Origin: Campylorhamphus procurvoides
Taxonomy: Eukaryota > Chordata > Aves > Passeriformes > Dendrocolaptidae
Direction: 5' to 3'
Assembly: GCA_013396655.1 (NCBI GenBank)
Contig: WBMV01003298.1
Location: 962,695-1,026,694 of the forward strand
DNA: 64,000 nt
Below the pieces are notes generated by a model. It was not told the DNA's origin. It was given only the letters and a program-made list of their open reading frames with translations, and did no database searches. A program made the translations under genes and the position numbers. Shown piece after piece: positions 63,825-64,000 of this stretch (positions within the stretch are counted from its first letter, which is position 1; each line of letters starts with the position of its first letter).

Positions 63825-64000
63825 GAATGGTGTTCCAAAATATGAACATGTTTCAGACTTTTTAACTTCTCAGAGGGTGCTCACTCTGATAACTCACCCA
63901 GAATATCTTCTAATCTTTATCACATGGAAGGATGAAGATAAAGAAATGTCGATACTCCTTAGCACTCACCTCTAAAAACGTCAATTTACATTCAGTTAGC

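Larger units (their letters stand above)
60437..64000. other. AT-rich noncoding DNA, no gene seen
   Basis: About 3.6 kb with no supportable gene. Microsatellites and a palindrome are listed separately. A stretch at 63360-63400 (AAGTTAACGGGAGTTTCTGC) weakly recalls the old amniote motif family noted elsewhere. Confidence 0.5.

Noticed and set aside
1..64000. CRISPR array, operon, prophage or other prokaryotic system
   Set aside because: No regularly spaced direct repeats, no packed long reading frames and no ribosome-binding-site pattern. The repeats present are those of a bird genome.

Overview
The window looks like noncoding DNA from a bird. It is AT-rich and poor in CpG. It carries CR1-type LINE fragments with the typical avian 3' tail repeat and one retroviral solo LTR. 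It has no long open frames, no operon-like packing, no rRNA or tRNA genes and no CRISPR array. The species and chromosome cannot be fixed from the sequence alone. I found no protein-coding gene I can defend. The open frames present are short (148 codons at most), lack recognisable domains, and fall in simple repeats, in transposon remnants, or on both strands of the same stretch, as expected by chance.

Layout. Positions 1-560 are a GC-richer segment that probably continues to the left. From 561 to 15712 there is AT-rich DNA with A/C and T/G simple repeats, a possible very old CR1 piece near 6.5 kb, a 23-bp tandem repeat at 10.9 kb and a conserved-looking AT-rich block at 14.3-14.8 kb. A 606-bp solo LTR with an intact-looking promoter and many CpGs lies at 15713-16318 and is probably the youngest insertion. 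From 16319 to 25164 there is unique DNA with a conserved-looking block (21.9-22.5 kb) and a pyrimidine-rich tract (22.65-23.06 kb). A minus-strand CR1 fragment at about 25165-25913 still encodes a recognisable piece of the CR1 reverse-transcriptase polyprotein. The stretch 25.9-37.5 kb holds a possible short terminal exon (about 30.65 kb), a recursive-splice-like site (31537/31538), a G-rich island (31.74-32.46 kb) and a degenerate TTAGTAGG-like repeat (32.6 kb). From 37.5 to 60.3 kb there are several regulatory-looking blocks, including paired TGTGACACA words, paired POU octamers and a homeodomain/TCF-word-rich block at 53.3-54.0 kb, together with a perfect 13-bp hairpin at 52.0 kb. A short 5'-truncated CR1 lies at 60283-60436. 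The last 3.5 kb holds AT-rich DNA and microsatellites.

Interpretation. The best-supported content is the transposon-derived DNA. The rest fits an intergenic region or the inside of a very long intron with scattered candidate regulatory elements. The regulatory and splice calls are motif-based inferences without alignment support. I did not find a new multi-gene system. The items most worth testing are the conserved-looking blocks, the candidate terminal exon, the recursive-splice-like site and the promoter activity of the solo LTR.
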